A stretch of DNA of 45,106 nt, taken from Bacteroidales bacterium (GTDB lineage Bacteria; Bacteroidota; Bacteroidia; Bacteroidales; G3-4614). This document shows positions 1-8,424 of this stretch, piece after piece. The stretch lies in the NCBI GenBank assembly GCA_017935575.1, contig JAGBHI010000043.1, forward strand, positions 1 through 45,106, in the 5' to 3' direction. Position numbers and translations under genes: made by a program. Every line of letters begins with the position of its first letter. Position 1 is the stretch's first letter. The notes beneath the pieces are model-generated. The model worked only from the letters and a program-made list of their open reading frames with translations, had not been told where the DNA came from and ran no database searches.

Positions 1-13
1 CAAATATATTCCG

Positions 14-101
14 TATCTTTGCTCCGAGGTTAATTGTTTATACATGAGCAATACAAAAGTAATTAATCTTAGGGAGACTTTGGTCTCCTTTTTTTGTATT
101 G
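14..101 (+). ncRNA. Possible small structured RNA or leader with intrinsic terminator
   Basis: A Bacteroidota-type -7 box (TATCTTTG, 14-21) is followed by about 70 bp ending in a nested hairpin. The outer stem is 49-58 with 92-101 (CAATACAAAA/TTTTGTATTG). The inner stem is GGAGAC (73-78) with GTCTCC (83-88) around a TTTG loop, followed by seven T at 89-95. This looks like a promoter plus terminator around a short transcript. The -33 box would lie outside the window. A 45-codon reading frame from ATG at 44 runs through the terminator and does not look protein-like. It matches no RNA family I recognise. Confidence 0.35.
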
Positions 102-112
102 TCAATGATAAC

Positions 113-120
113 TACCTTTG
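113..120 (+). promoter_or_regulatory. Probable -7 box for rfbC
   Basis: TACCTTTG followed by C fits the Bacteroidota -7 consensus TAnnTTTG. A TTTG lies at 93-96, but the 16-bp gap is shorter than the usual 19-21. It would give rfbC an AT-rich leader of about 150 nt. Confidence 0.4.
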
Positions 121-278
121 CACTTTCTTCTTGAAATTACAAATCTTTTTTTTCAGAAATAAAATTTGTTTTTAAGATTTTTATCGTAACTTAGCGAACA
201 AGAAACACGGAGTGGTATTTAATCTATTTAAATACTTAATCCTTTTAAAGAGAATCATATTGATAAATTTTTACTTTT

Positions 279-824
279 ATGTTATTTGAAAAAACAAGTA
301 TCGAGGGTGTGTATGTCATAACCCCTAATTTTATTGGTGATAGTAGAGGATACTTTGTTGAGAGATACAGAAAAGACCTGTTTGATAAAGAGATTGGCAA
401 TGTTGATTTTATTCAAGACAATCAATCTCTATCATCAAAAGGAGTTTTGAGAGGATTGCATTATCAGAAGGGTGAATTTTCTCAAGCAAAGTTGGTATGT
501 GTTTTATCAGGTAAAGTTATTGATGTTGCTGTAGATTTAAGGAAGAATTCTCCTACTTTCGGCAAATATGTAATGGTTGAGCTCTCTGACGAGAACAACA
601 AAATGCTATATATCCCCAGAGGTTTTGCTCATGGCTTCTTAGTATTATCAGAGAAAGCTACATTTTCGTATAAAGTTGATAATATTTACAATCCTTCGGA
701 AGAAGCAACCATCTCTTACAATGACAAAGAGATTAATATTCAATGGCCAACTGACGGCATAGATATAAAACTCTCGGAAAAAGACAAAAAAGGAATTGAT
801 TTTAAAGATGCTCAATATTTCTAA
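279..824 (+). CDS. rfbC: dTDP-4-dehydrorhamnose 3,5-epimerase
   Basis: RmlC epimerises dTDP-4-keto-6-deoxyglucose at C3 and C5 in dTDP-L-rhamnose synthesis, which supplies surface polysaccharide. The 181-aa protein is the normal family length and reads as one cupin domain. It shows the GDSRGYFVE motif (20-28), FIQDNQS (44-50), RGLHYQ with the catalytic His61, the DLRKNSPTFG segment, YIPRGFAHGF (111-120), and the region of the catalytic Tyr (Y131) in SYKVDNIYNP. The other rml genes are not in this window; the gene may end an operon that starts upstream or stand alone behind the promoter near 113. The Sel1 gene follows 10 bp later on the same strand. Confidence 0.93.
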   Translation: MLFEKTSIEGVYVITPNFIGDSRGYFVERYRKDLFDKEIGNVDFIQDNQSLSSKGVLRGLHYQKGEFSQAKLVCVLSGKVIDVAVDLRKNSPTFGKYVMVELSDENNKMLYIPRGFAHGFLVLSEKATFSYKVDNIYNPSEEATISYNDKEINIQWPTDGIDIKLSEKDKKGIDFKDAQYF

Positions 825-834
825 TTATTATAAT

Positions 835-1665
835 ATGAAAAAATTATTTATTCTTTCATTTATGTCGTTAGGCATAATTGTTTGTAACGCTCAAAGCTAC
901 AAAGAGGCAAAAGAGGCTTTTGATAGCGAAGATTATAAAAAGGCATTATCCATTGCAGAACAAGTTCCAAATTGCAACGATTCTAAAATTCTACTTGGAG
1001 ACCTATATATTGATGGATTAGGAATGGCTCATGCCGATTTCTCTAAAGCATTAGGATTCTACACTGATGCAGCCAACAACAATAGCGCTGAGGCTCAATT
1101 TATTTTAGGTAATTTATATTATAATGGAAGAGGCGTACAACAGAGTTTTAATACAGCCATTGAGTGGTACAATAAAGCTGCCTTGAATGGACATATAGAG
1201 TCTCAAACAAAACTCGGAGAGATGTATTATAGAGGCAAAGGTATTCCTCGCGACTACGTTAAAGCTGCTGAATGGTTTACAATGGCTGCAGAAAACAACG
1301 ACGCCAAAGCAATGTTCTTTTTAGGAGGAATGTATAACAGCAACGACAAAGGTGTAAAGATAAACACTTTAAAAATGGCTGAGTTATGGAAAAAATCGGC
1401 TGCATTGGGTTACCCCGATGCCGAGTTTTATCTTGGACAAATATATTTAATAGGTCGTGGAGGTATTCAAAAAAATGCTGATTCTGCAATGATTTGGATA
1501 GACAAAGCTGCTCAAGACGGCTCAATTGATGCTCTATTCTATATGGGAGAAAGAGCCCTTGCCTCAGGCGACAAAGAGAAAGCTATTGAATACTACCAAA
1601 AAGCGGCAGATAAAGGATTGCAAAAAGCACAATTAAAACTTGACGCTATTAATAACGGACAATAG
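835..1665 (+). CDS. Exported Sel1-repeat (TPR-like) protein
   Basis: A 276-aa protein with an N-terminal Sec signal peptide (MKKLFILSFMSLGIIVCNAQ) followed by about six Sel1-like repeats covering most of residues 45-270. Repeats carry the A-x-x-x-L-G-x-x-Y-x-x-G-x-G-V pattern, for example NLYYNGRGV and EMYYRGKGI. Sel1 repeats form alpha/alpha superhelices that act as protein-binding scaffolds. The specific partner cannot be read from sequence. An upstream in-frame ATG at 796 lies inside rfbC; I prefer 835 because it begins a clean signal peptide 10 bp after the rfbC stop. It may be cotranscribed with rfbC. It ends before the hairpin at 1697-1730. Confidence 0.85.
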   Translation: MKKLFILSFMSLGIIVCNAQSYKEAKEAFDSEDYKKALSIAEQVPNCNDSKILLGDLYIDGLGMAHADFSKALGFYTDAANNNSAEAQFILGNLYYNGRGVQQSFNTAIEWYNKAALNGHIESQTKLGEMYYRGKGIPRDYVKAAEWFTMAAENNDAKAMFFLGGMYNSNDKGVKINTLKMAELWKKSAALGYPDAEFYLGQIYLIGRGGIQKNADSAMIWIDKAAQDGSIDALFYMGERALASGDKEKAIEYYQKAADKGLQKAQLKLDAINNGQ

Positions 1666-1696
1666 CAACAAACTTTTAAATAAGCATATAAATAAA

Positions 1697-1735
1697 ATAG
1701 CAGGAGTGTTTTTTGAAACACCCCTGCTATTTTTA
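1697..1735. terminator. Bidirectional intrinsic terminator
   Basis: A 15-bp stem (1697-1711 with 1716-1730, one mismatch) with a TTTG loop is flanked by A-rich sequence on the left and T-rich sequence on the right. It can therefore end the + strand Sel1 transcript and the convergent - strand lipoprotein transcript. Confidence 0.8.
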
Positions 1736-1746
1736 TTCTATATTTT

Positions 1747-2235
1747 TTACTCACCTATTTCGGTTGACGTCGGATACACCTTATATGTTTTATCCTCTAA
1801 ACTTTTGATATATTTATTAAATTCAGAGAGAGTCTCAAACGTTTCTGTTTTATCTAACCGATGCGGTAAATTATCACCATCAGATATTCCCATTACAATA
1901 TGAATTACTGCAGGGAAGTCTGTTTCCTCAAATACAACATCTTCCGGCTGAATTACTGTTGCTTTCATTCGAGGGATAAAACCCCATGGAAGATGAGAGA
2001 ATATCATATCCCATCGCTCAAAGCCAGAATAGTCATAGATGCGTTCTATTGCCATTTGATCAACATATGTTATGTCAACATGCAACCCCTTGAGAGAATT
2101 TTCTTCTTCTACCATATTAAAGGCATATGCCACATCTTTCCAATTATACATGGCAGATGTATCTTCGGGATCTCCACAAGAAGGTGTAGCTAATATAACT
2201 ACTATAAAACTTATAAATAGTATTATCTTTTTCAT
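1747..2235 (-). CDS. Hypothetical lipoprotein
   Basis: A 162-aa protein with a type II signal sequence: MKK, a hydrophobic stretch, then the lipobox ATPSC with Cys20 as the likely lipidated residue, followed by GDPEDTS. The mature part is acidic, and I do not recognise a domain. It sits 10 bp after the stop of the upstream barrel gene on the same strand, so the two are probably one transcript ending at the shared terminator. An outer-membrane-associated lipoprotein working with the barrel is a guess from context only. Confidence 0.7.
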   Translation of the reverse strand: MKKIILFISFIVVILATPSCGDPEDTSAMYNWKDVAYAFNMVEEENSLKGLHVDITYVDQMAIERIYDYSGFERWDMIFSHLPWGFIPRMKATVIQPEDVVFEETDFPAVIHIVMGISDGDNLPHRLDKTETFETLSEFNKYIKSLEDKTYKVYPTSTEIGE

Positions 2236-2245
2236 AACCTTTTAT

Positions 2246-2893
2246 TTAGAACATATATGCCGCAGATATTTGCCAACGTTTTGTTTTTGAAGAGAACTCC
2301 GCTCCTGTCTCTCCTATAACATATTTATATGTATGATCTACCGGAATAATATAATTAAATCCTATATTCAAATGATTAAAGAACACCAGTCCTGCTCCAA
2401 CACTAATACCTATTGATACTGATTTCGTTTCATTTTTAAGTAACGATGACGATATGCCTTGAGCCTCCATTGACTCTTTAAGATAGTTTTCAATATCTCC
2501 TCCTCTATTCAAATTAAATGCAAAATCCGGTCCTGCCGCCATATAAAATCCTATTATTTTAGCTGCAGATATTGACCATTTTACATTTACGGGCACCTCA
2601 ATTATTCGACGAATATCCGACACGCTTCCCGCCTCGTTCTCATACTTTATTTTATCCTGAGCATACATCACGGCCGCATCTACATTAAATCCTATAGGTA
2701 GATTAATATTTACCATTGGTCCAAAAAAGAAGCCGGCTCTATTATCTGAGCTAAATGTATTTTTAAAATTAGTATCCAAAGTCAAATTTGTTAGAGTTAC
2801 TCCTCCTTTTACTCCGTATTGTAAAATTTTTGCACTCATGTCTGATACAGACATCGCCACCAATAATGTCATTAATAATACAAACTTTCTCAT
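2246..2893 (-). CDS. Outer-membrane beta-barrel protein (PorT-like porin family)
   Basis: A 215-aa protein with a signal peptide (MRKFVLLMTLLVAMSVSDMSA) and alternating hydrophobic/polar strands ending in an aromatic residue (AAYMF), typical of outer-membrane barrels. The segments GVKGGVTLTNL and AGPDFAFNLN resemble Bacteroidota 'porin family/PorT' barrels of 8 strands. An upstream in-frame ATG at 2959 adds 22 residues without a signal; ATG 2893 gives a good Sec signal and is preferred. The lipoprotein gene follows 10 bp downstream. True substrate or function is unknown; the fold call is stronger than any role. Confidence 0.75.
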   Translation of the reverse strand: MRKFVLLMTLLVAMSVSDMSAKILQYGVKGGVTLTNLTLDTNFKNTFSSDNRAGFFFGPMVNINLPIGFNVDAAVMYAQDKIKYENEAGSVSDIRRIIEVPVNVKWSISAAKIIGFYMAAGPDFAFNLNRGGDIENYLKESMEAQGISSSLLKNETKSVSIGISVGAGLVFFNHLNIGFNYIIPVDHTYKYVIGETGAEFSSKTKRWQISAAYMF

Positions 2894-2993
2894 ACTTAAA
2901 AATTTATCTATTGTCAATAAAATATTTTTATCCTTTATATATACCATATAGATTTTCAATTACAAAAATAATACATATTGGCATATATACAAC

Positions 2994-3021
2994 AAAAGGT
3001 CGCTACGAATAGCAACCTTTT
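2994..3021 (-). terminator. Terminator of tRNA-Met
   Basis: Reading the minus strand, AAAAGGTTGCT pairs with AGCGACCTTTT around a 6-nt loop, with the T-rich right arm serving as the release tract. It lies 6 bp past the tRNA 3' end. Confidence 0.75.
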
Positions 3022-3026
3022 TATTG

Positions 3027-3100
3027 TAGCGGGAACGAGAATTGAACTCGTGACCTCCGGGTTATGAATCCGACGCTCTAACCAACTGAGCTATCCCGCC
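3027..3100 (-). tRNA. tRNA-Met (anticodon CAT)
   Basis: The minus strand folds into a full cloverleaf of 74 nt: acceptor GGCGGGA pairs with the 3' TCCCGCT plus discriminator A, D-arm GCTC/GAGC, anticodon loop TTCATAA giving CAT, and T-arm GTTCGAATT. CCA is not encoded. The CAT anticodon could be elongator Met or, after lysidine modification, Ile; the D-arm and anticodon stem look like the Bacteroidales elongator Met gene. It has its own strong promoter (3117-3148) and terminator. Confidence 0.93.
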
Positions 3101-3116
3101 ATCCTTTTTGCGGTTG

Positions 3117-3148
3117 CAAAGGTAGATATTATTTTTTGTTTATGCAAA
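3117..3148 (-). promoter_or_regulatory. Promoter of tRNA-Met
   Basis: On the minus strand TTTG (complement of 3145-3148) is followed by exactly 20 bp and then TACCTTTG (complement of 3117-3124). This is a textbook Bacteroidota -33/-7 promoter, about 17 bp upstream of the tRNA. Confidence 0.85.
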
Positions 3149-3167
3149 TATGAGACTACTTTTTCTC

Positions 3168-3226
3168 CAAAAAAAATAGCTATTCTCTTATATTCATAGA
3201 TATACGAACAAGAGAAAATAGCTATT
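3168..3226 (-). terminator. Terminator of the 3249-4519 operon
   Basis: A long stem-loop (arms about 3175-3189 and 3210-3226, AATAGCTATT...AATAGCTATT type) is followed on the minus strand by a run of T, the complement of 3168-3176. It ends the barrel/DUF4136 transcript. Confidence 0.7.
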
Positions 3227-3248
3227 AATTAATATTCTATATTAAAAT

Positions 3249-3887
3249 TTAGAACGAAAGTCCCAATCTAAATCCTAAATTATTCAACCCATTCACATCA
3301 TATACCATTACCGATGATTTATTTGTAGCATATGCATAATATATAGCCATGTGTAATCCTACGGTATGAGAAGATGTAAAATATATAGTTGTGCCAAACT
3401 CGGGACAAAGATAAAATCCCCATGCCTCATCGGTTGATACAAATGAGTTATAATATGTTGATATTTTAGAATATTCAGCTCCCAATTTTAAAGAAAAATA
3501 TGGAGTTGCTATTGCTTCCGGGATAAAGCGATATCTTGCCGACACACCAAAAGGAAGTTGAAACATAGAGTGTTGCTGATCTGTTGTTAGCGCTGATGTC
3601 TCAGATAAAGCCAAAGTTTGCTTCTCAATATATTCATTATTTGTACTATAGGTCAAGAACGCTCCAACTCCTACATTGTCTGTTATATAATAACCTCCAT
3701 CAAATGCCATACCCCAACCTGCTGCCTTATCGGCAAATTTGGTATTTACCGGTATATTAAATTGCCAATCTACGTCTAAATAACCATTATCTGTTATTTG
3801 AGCTTTTGCTACGTCTGGCATAGTAAACATGGCACAAATAGCAAGTGCTAAAACTGCTTTTATTTTATATATGGTTTTCATAGTCAT
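3249..3887 (-). CDS. Outer-membrane beta-barrel protein
   Basis: A 212-aa protein with a Sec signal (cleavage likely after DVAKAQ, about residue 30) and a mature region of amphipathic strands ending in LGLSF, a classic C-terminal aromatic barrel signature. Segments such as GWGMAFDGGYYITDNVGVGAFLTY match the outer-membrane beta-barrel (OMP_b-brl) families of Bacteroidota. Start may be ATG 3887 or ATG 3881 (MKTIYKIK). It lies 5 bp after the DUF4136 lipoprotein gene on the same strand, so they form a two-gene operon. Function beyond an envelope barrel is unknown. Confidence 0.75.
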   Translation of the reverse strand: MTMKTIYKIKAVLALAICAMFTMPDVAKAQITDNGYLDVDWQFNIPVNTKFADKAAGWGMAFDGGYYITDNVGVGAFLTYSTNNEYIEKQTLALSETSALTTDQQHSMFQLPFGVSARYRFIPEAIATPYFSLKLGAEYSKISTYYNSFVSTDEAWGFYLCPEFGTTIYFTSSHTVGLHMAIYYAYATNKSSVMVYDVNGLNNLGFRLGLSF

Positions 3888-3892
3888 AATAT

Positions 3893-4519
3893 TTATTTTT
3901 TAATATATGGAGATTGTTTAAAAGCCTGATTTATACCTTTTATGGCATTTTGAACATCATATCGTGTTGAACCACTCATTGTTCCGCCTACACAAAGACT
4001 CCAAATTTGCTTAAGTTTCTCATTAGTTCTATCAATCCAAATCATTTCGCCCAACAGCGAGCCTATATCATAGCTATATGTTACTGCATAAGAAGGATAT
4101 ACCGGACCCCATGTAGGCCAATAATAATCTCCCCACCACCAATCATACCAATAGTACGGCGAGTAATAATTTGTAAAATAATAAGTATTCTCTACATAGC
4201 TTAATTGAATACCTAAATCAGCATTAGCCTTTTCAGCTTCGTCTAACTGTATATACCCCCTATCCTTCATATTATTTGCATAGGCAGAAATAATCTTTTG
4301 AGCATTTTCATCTTCCCAATCTCCAACTTTACTTGACAATACTTTTATTGTATTGGAAATATAAAATGTTGAAAATGAAGAGAAATCCACCGACTTATCA
4401 TAATCGGTATAGGTTACAAACTCAGAAGTGAGTTCGTCAAAATCAGGATCCTTCTGACACGATACGGTTGCCAAAGCAATCACCGCTACCATCATTAATA
4501 AGGTTGTTAATCTTTTCAT
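3893..4519 (-). CDS. DUF4136 family lipoprotein
   Basis: A 208-aa lipoprotein: the lipobox ALATVSC places the lipidated Cys at residue 21. The body matches DUF4136: the early YTDYDKSVDFSSFSTFYI segment, a central helix with IISAYANNMKDRGYIQLDEAEKANADLGIQLSYV, then a tyrosine/tryptophan-rich loop (about 113-143) followed by Y-x-x-G-S-L-L-G-E-M-I-W-I-D and a C-terminal helix. DUF4136 proteins are envelope lipoproteins of unknown role. First gene of an operon with the beta-barrel 5 bp downstream. Confidence 0.85.
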   Translation of the reverse strand: MKRLTTLLMMVAVIALATVSCQKDPDFDELTSEFVTYTDYDKSVDFSSFSTFYISNTIKVLSSKVGDWEDENAQKIISAYANNMKDRGYIQLDEAEKANADLGIQLSYVENTYYFTNYYSPYYWYDWWWGDYYWPTWGPVYPSYAVTYSYDIGSLLGEMIWIDRTNEKLKQIWSLCVGGTMSGSTRYDVQNAIKGINQAFKQSPYIKK

Positions 4520-4641
4520 ATTGCTTTATGTTTTTAAATCACACTTGTAAAAACGTTTATTACTATATATTTGTTTACGGTTCAAAAATAATTAAATTTT
4601 CATATCTTATATCCTAAGGCTTCTAAAAATTCATTTCAAAA

Positions 4642-4672
4642 TTGTTAATTTCTCTTTTTGTATGTACCTTTG
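4642..4672 (+). promoter_or_regulatory. Promoter of the S8 protease gene
   Basis: TTG at 4642-4644, 20 bp, then TACCTTTG at 4665-4672, followed by C. This fits the Bacteroidota consensus and lies about 20 bp before the ATG, so the 5' leader is very short. Confidence 0.75.
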
Positions 4673-4692
4673 CCTTATAAAAAGGAATAAGT

Positions 4693-7600
4693 ATGAAGAG
4701 GAGATTATTTTCAGTTTTAGCACTATTTTTATTTTGTTCAGTATGCTATGCTCAAGCTAAAATTGAGCAGGAACTAATGTCTGTTTTAAACAGAAGAAGT
4801 AGCGAGTTGATAAATATCAATATAGTTTTTAAATCTCAAATCAACCCTCAAGATTTAAAGATAAAGACTTTGAATATTGTTGATAGAGATGTTAAGAAAG
4901 AGATTATAATCAACGAGCTTAAAGAGCATTCAAAAACAACCCAAGCCAATGTTCTTGAACTTCTTAAAACTGAAGAGGCAAAGAATAGCGTTGCAAACAT
5001 AAGTTGTCATTGGATTACAAACTCAATATGTTGCGACGCATCGAGAGAGGTCATCTATAAACTATCTGAAATTGAAGATATCAATATCATAGGAACAAAT
5101 CCTGAAGTATTGCTACTAACAAGTGATAATAGTTTATCTATAATGGGAAGCTCTATAGAATCAGGTAATGCAACTCCTCATATTTTACAGATTAATGCCG
5201 ATGATGTTTGGAAATTAGGATACACAGGTAAAAATGTTGTTGTTGCAGTACTTGATTCGGGAACAAATTTTGACCATTACGATTTAAAAGACCATTTATG
5301 GGTTGGTTATGCAGATACTGATGGCGATGGTAATGCCGATGATATTATATATGGCTGGAACTTTGCCACCAAAGATACTGCAGGAAATAGCAACATCAGA
5401 GATGATTTTGGACACGGAACCCATTGCGCCGGTATTGTATGTGGAGACGGTTCTTCAGGTAATACGACAGGTGTTGCACCAGACGCTTCATTAATGACTT
5501 TAAAGATTGTAAACAGAAGTGGAGGTGGTACTCCTGAACAAATGATTAGAGGCGTTGAGTTTGCAATTGAGAATGGAGCTGATATTTTAAGCATGTCCTT
5601 AGGTTTTAAAAACAGCCAAATTGGAGATGCTTCAAAAGCAGCCATTCGTAAAACTTTTGAAAATGCTCTTGAAGCCGGAGTTATCGTTTGCGCCGCAGCT
5701 GGTAACGACGGTAATAGTTATGGAGCTCCCAACAATGTGGATATTCCGGCAAGTTGTCCCCCTCCATATATACACCAAGACCAAGCTGAAAATAGCGGAG
5801 GCTTATCAAGTGTTGTATGCGTTGGTGCTGTTGACAGCGATGATAATTATGCGACTTTCTCTTCTCAAGGACCTTCAACATGGCAAGGTTCCGAATGGAA
5901 CGACTACCTATTTGACGATGAGAACATAGGGCTTATTCGTCCCGATATAGTTGCCCCTGGTAATATGATTTACTCGCTTAAACATGACACTAACAATAAA
6001 TACAAGTTCAATTCGGGAACATCTCAAGCAACTCCGTGTGTCGCAGGCGTTATGGCTCTTATGTTAGAAAAAAATCCAACTTTAACCCCAGCCGAAATTT
6101 GTGAAATTATTGAAACAACCGCTATAAAACTATCGGATAAAAAGAATAATCTTACAGGTTCGGGACGTATTGATGCCTTAAATGCAATAAATGAAGTTGA
6201 GTCAAAAGCAGAAAAACCATTTGTTAGGTTAACAAGTTTTTCTCCAATAAAAACTTCACAAATCAACACTGTAAACATCTCTCTAATAATGAGCAATAAT
6301 GGGAAAAACAGTTGCTCTGATGAAACATTTGTTACATTATCCACTAACGATAAATTCGTATCTATTGCCAACAATTCTCAAACCTTAGGCGAAATTAAAA
6401 GTGGAGAGTACAAGGAGATTTATTTCCCTATAAATATCAATAGCGATACTCCAAACGGTCATACCGTATATTTCAGACTTACTACAACTGATGGAGAAAA
6501 TGTTTGGAATGACAATTTTGAAATTGAGATTGATGCTTCTGCAATAATTCTTTTTAATTCAAAATCAGTAGAGACTATCAATGCAGGAGAAGATGTATCG
6601 TTTAATGTAGAGATGATAAACAGCGGTACTGCCGCAACCACAAATAACTCTTCTGTTTCGTTGTCTTCGTCATCGCCATACGTAACCATTATTAATGGCA
6701 ACCAAGAATTAGGAGCTATGAATGTAGGAGATAAAGAGAGTGTGAATTTTAGTATTAACATTGATAAATCAATACCCAATAATAGTGTTGTAAATTTTGA
6801 TTTATATGCTACTCCCAACAATTTCAATGAAATAAAAGATATTATTTATGAATTTGAGATTGGCAAGAACAATTATGGATATTATGATGATGGACTTGAC
6901 GGGTGGACTACGTTTGATGCAAGTGATGACGGACGAGACCACCCTTGGTGGCTATCATCTAACTACGTTACTCACAAAGTTGAAAATATAGGCTCTTCTT
7001 TATCAGGTAAAAGTTGCATGGTAAGCGAAGCATATTGCGTGGCAGCTATGATTGAATATACCACTCCTATTGACAACTATTTGGTTTCTCCCAAAATACG
7101 TGTAACAAACAATAGCAAATTCAAATTCTGGATTAGAACAGATAACATCTTTTATTCTGGTCAACATTTTGGAGTAGCTATCTCAGAAGAGAGCAACAAC
7201 TCTGCTGAAGACTTCATAACTATTAAAGATTGGACTATCACTCAAGAGAGTGGCACAGAATGGACTGAATACGCTGTTGACTTAAGTGAATATGAAGGCA
7301 AGGATATATATGTTGCTATTCGCAACTTCTTTACAGAACAAGAATGGATTAACTTAAGCAACGGATATGACCTACATCTTTTACTTGTTGATGATGTATT
7401 GTTTGAGAATGTGATAGATGTTTCGGACAACCTTAAATATAACAACTATAGCTACTTCTCTGTTAAGGTAAAATCAGACCCAATTACTGCACCTACAAAT
7501 GTTATTGCTACAGCAATTGACGAGAAAAGCATTAACATTTCGTGGGACGCTGTAACTAATGCTCAAAATTATAATATATATCGCAACGGATCTGAACTAA

Positions 7601-8328
7601 TCGCAACTGTTAATGCGACCACTCAATATACCGATACTAATCTTAAACCTAACAAAGAGTATTCTTATAAGATTACAGCTGTTCAAAATGAGACAGAATC
7701 GGATTTCTCAGAGAGTGCATACGCCACAACACATAAAGCAGACTACAATATTGCCATAAAATCGGTTTTGTATAACGAAGCTATGACAATTGGCGAGAAT
7801 GAGATAGAGATTACCTTTATTAATGATGGCAAATATGACCAACAGGCAAGAAGTACCATAACTCTTTCAAGCGATGATGAATATTTAACACTCATAACCA
7901 ACAACGTCAATCTTAATGCTTTAGATGTTAACGAAGAGGCTACTAAAGTATTTACTATATCGTTGAACGATATACCTCCTTTGGGTTATGAGATTAATGT
8001 TAATGCCAATATTACTCAAAAATTTGATCCTTTCCTTTCATGGGATTGTCCCTTCTCTCTTATTCCTAACACCACTATTGGTATTGAAGAGAGTGAAAAT
8101 GATAAAGAGAGTTTGTTTGCTCTCGTTAATGGAGAGATATTGATTATTAACGGTATAGATGGCAAAGCTATTATTTCGGTTTATAATATTTCAGGTGCTT
8201 GTATTCATAACTCTACATGCTACGATAGTTCAACCTCAATAAACATTGGCAAATACAATAAGGGTATATATATTGTAAGAGTTAAGGATAATAATGGTAT
8301 AAAAGCACAAAAATTATATCTAAAATAA
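4693..8328 (+). CDS. Secreted subtilisin-like (S8) protease with adhesin, Fn3 and T9SS sorting domains
   Basis: A 1211-aa secreted serine protease. Residues 1-20 are a signal peptide. About 25-150 look like a propeptide. The S8 catalytic domain spans about 165-500 with Asp188 (VLDSGTNFDH), His241 (GHGTHCAG), oxyanion Asn338 (AAAGNDG) and Ser444 (NSGTSQATP). Two CARDB-like beta domains follow (about 510-720). A jelly-roll region at about 727-910 (DDGLDGWTTFDASDDG ... LLVDDVLFE) resembles the cleaved-adhesin domains of gingipains. A fibronectin type III domain (about 929-1014), another CARDB-like region and a C-terminal type A T9SS sorting domain (about 1150-1211, SVYNISG ... GIYIVRVKDNNG) complete it. 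The family predicts export by T9SS and surface attachment or release. It has its own promoter. All catalytic residues are present, so it should be active. Confidence 0.92.
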   Translation: MKRRLFSVLALFLFCSVCYAQAKIEQELMSVLNRRSSELININIVFKSQINPQDLKIKTLNIVDRDVKKEIIINELKEHSKTTQANVLELLKTEEAKNSVANISCHWITNSICCDASREVIYKLSEIEDINIIGTNPEVLLLTSDNSLSIMGSSIESGNATPHILQINADDVWKLGYTGKNVVVAVLDSGTNFDHYDLKDHLWVGYADTDGDGNADDIIYGWNFATKDTAGNSNIRDDFGHGTHCAGIVCGDGSSGNTTGVAPDASLMTLKIVNRSGGGTPEQMIRGVEFAIENGADILSMSLGFKNSQIGDASKAAIRKTFENALEAGVIVCAAAGNDGNSYGAPNNVDIPASCPPPYIHQDQAENSGGLSSVVCVGAVDSDDNYATFSSQGPSTWQGSEWNDYLFDDENIGLIRPDIVAPGNMIYSLKHDTNNKYKFNSGTSQATPCVAGVMALMLEKNPTLTPAEICEIIETTAIKLSDKKNNLTGSGRIDALNAINEVESKAEKPFVRLTSFSPIKTSQINTVNISLIMSNNGKNSCSDETFVTLSTNDKFVSIANNSQTLGEIKSGEYKEIYFPININSDTPNGHTVYFRLTTTDGENVWNDNFEIEIDASAIILFNSKSVETINAGEDVSFNVEMINSGTAATTNNSSVSLSSSSPYVTIINGNQELGAMNVGDKESVNFSINIDKSIPNNSVVNFDLYATPNNFNEIKDIIYEFEIGKNNYGYYDDGLDGWTTFDASDDGRDHPWWLSSNYVTHKVENIGSSLSGKSCMVSEAYCVAAMIEYTTPIDNYLVSPKIRVTNNSKFKFWIRTDNIFYSGQHFGVAISEESNNSAEDFITIKDWTITQESGTEWTEYAVDLSEYEGKDIYVAIRNFFTEQEWINLSNGYDLHLLLVDDVLFENVIDVSDNLKYNNYSYFSVKVKSDPITAPTNVIATAIDEKSINISWDAVTNAQNYNIYRNGSELIATVNATTQYTDTNLKPNKEYSYKITAVQNETESDFSESAYATTHKADYNIAIKSVLYNEAMTIGENEIEITFINDGKYDQQARSTITLSSDDEYLTLITNNVNLNALDVNEEATKVFTISLNDIPPLGYEINVNANITQKFDPFLSWDCPFSLIPNTTIGIEESENDKESLFALVNGEILIINGIDGKAIISVYNISGACIHNSTCYDSSTSINIGKYNKGIYIVRVKDNNGIKAQKLYLK

Positions 8329-8347
8329 TGTGAAACGCATAAAATAG

Positions 8348-8377
8348 TTGCACAATACTTTTTTTTGCATATATTTG
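8348..8377 (+). promoter_or_regulatory. Promoter of the WG-repeat/ispD/recG operon
   Basis: TTG at 8348-8350, 19 bp, then TATATTTG at 8370-8377, followed by CA. It lies about 47 bp upstream of the WG-repeat start and is the only clear promoter seen for the three-gene chain. Confidence 0.7.
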
Positions 8378-8424
8378 CAAAAAAATCAAAATAGGATAGG
8401 ATAATTTACAAACACAATTTTAAT

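Noticed and set aside
44..181. A short peptide gene or leader peptide at the left edge
   Set aside because: The frame reads through a terminator hairpin and a T run, giving Phe/Leu-rich low-complexity sequence; a non-coding element is simpler.
796..834. Longer N-terminus for the Sel1-repeat protein starting at 796
   Set aside because: It would overlap rfbC and place 13 polar residues before a clean signal peptide; ATG 835 is better.
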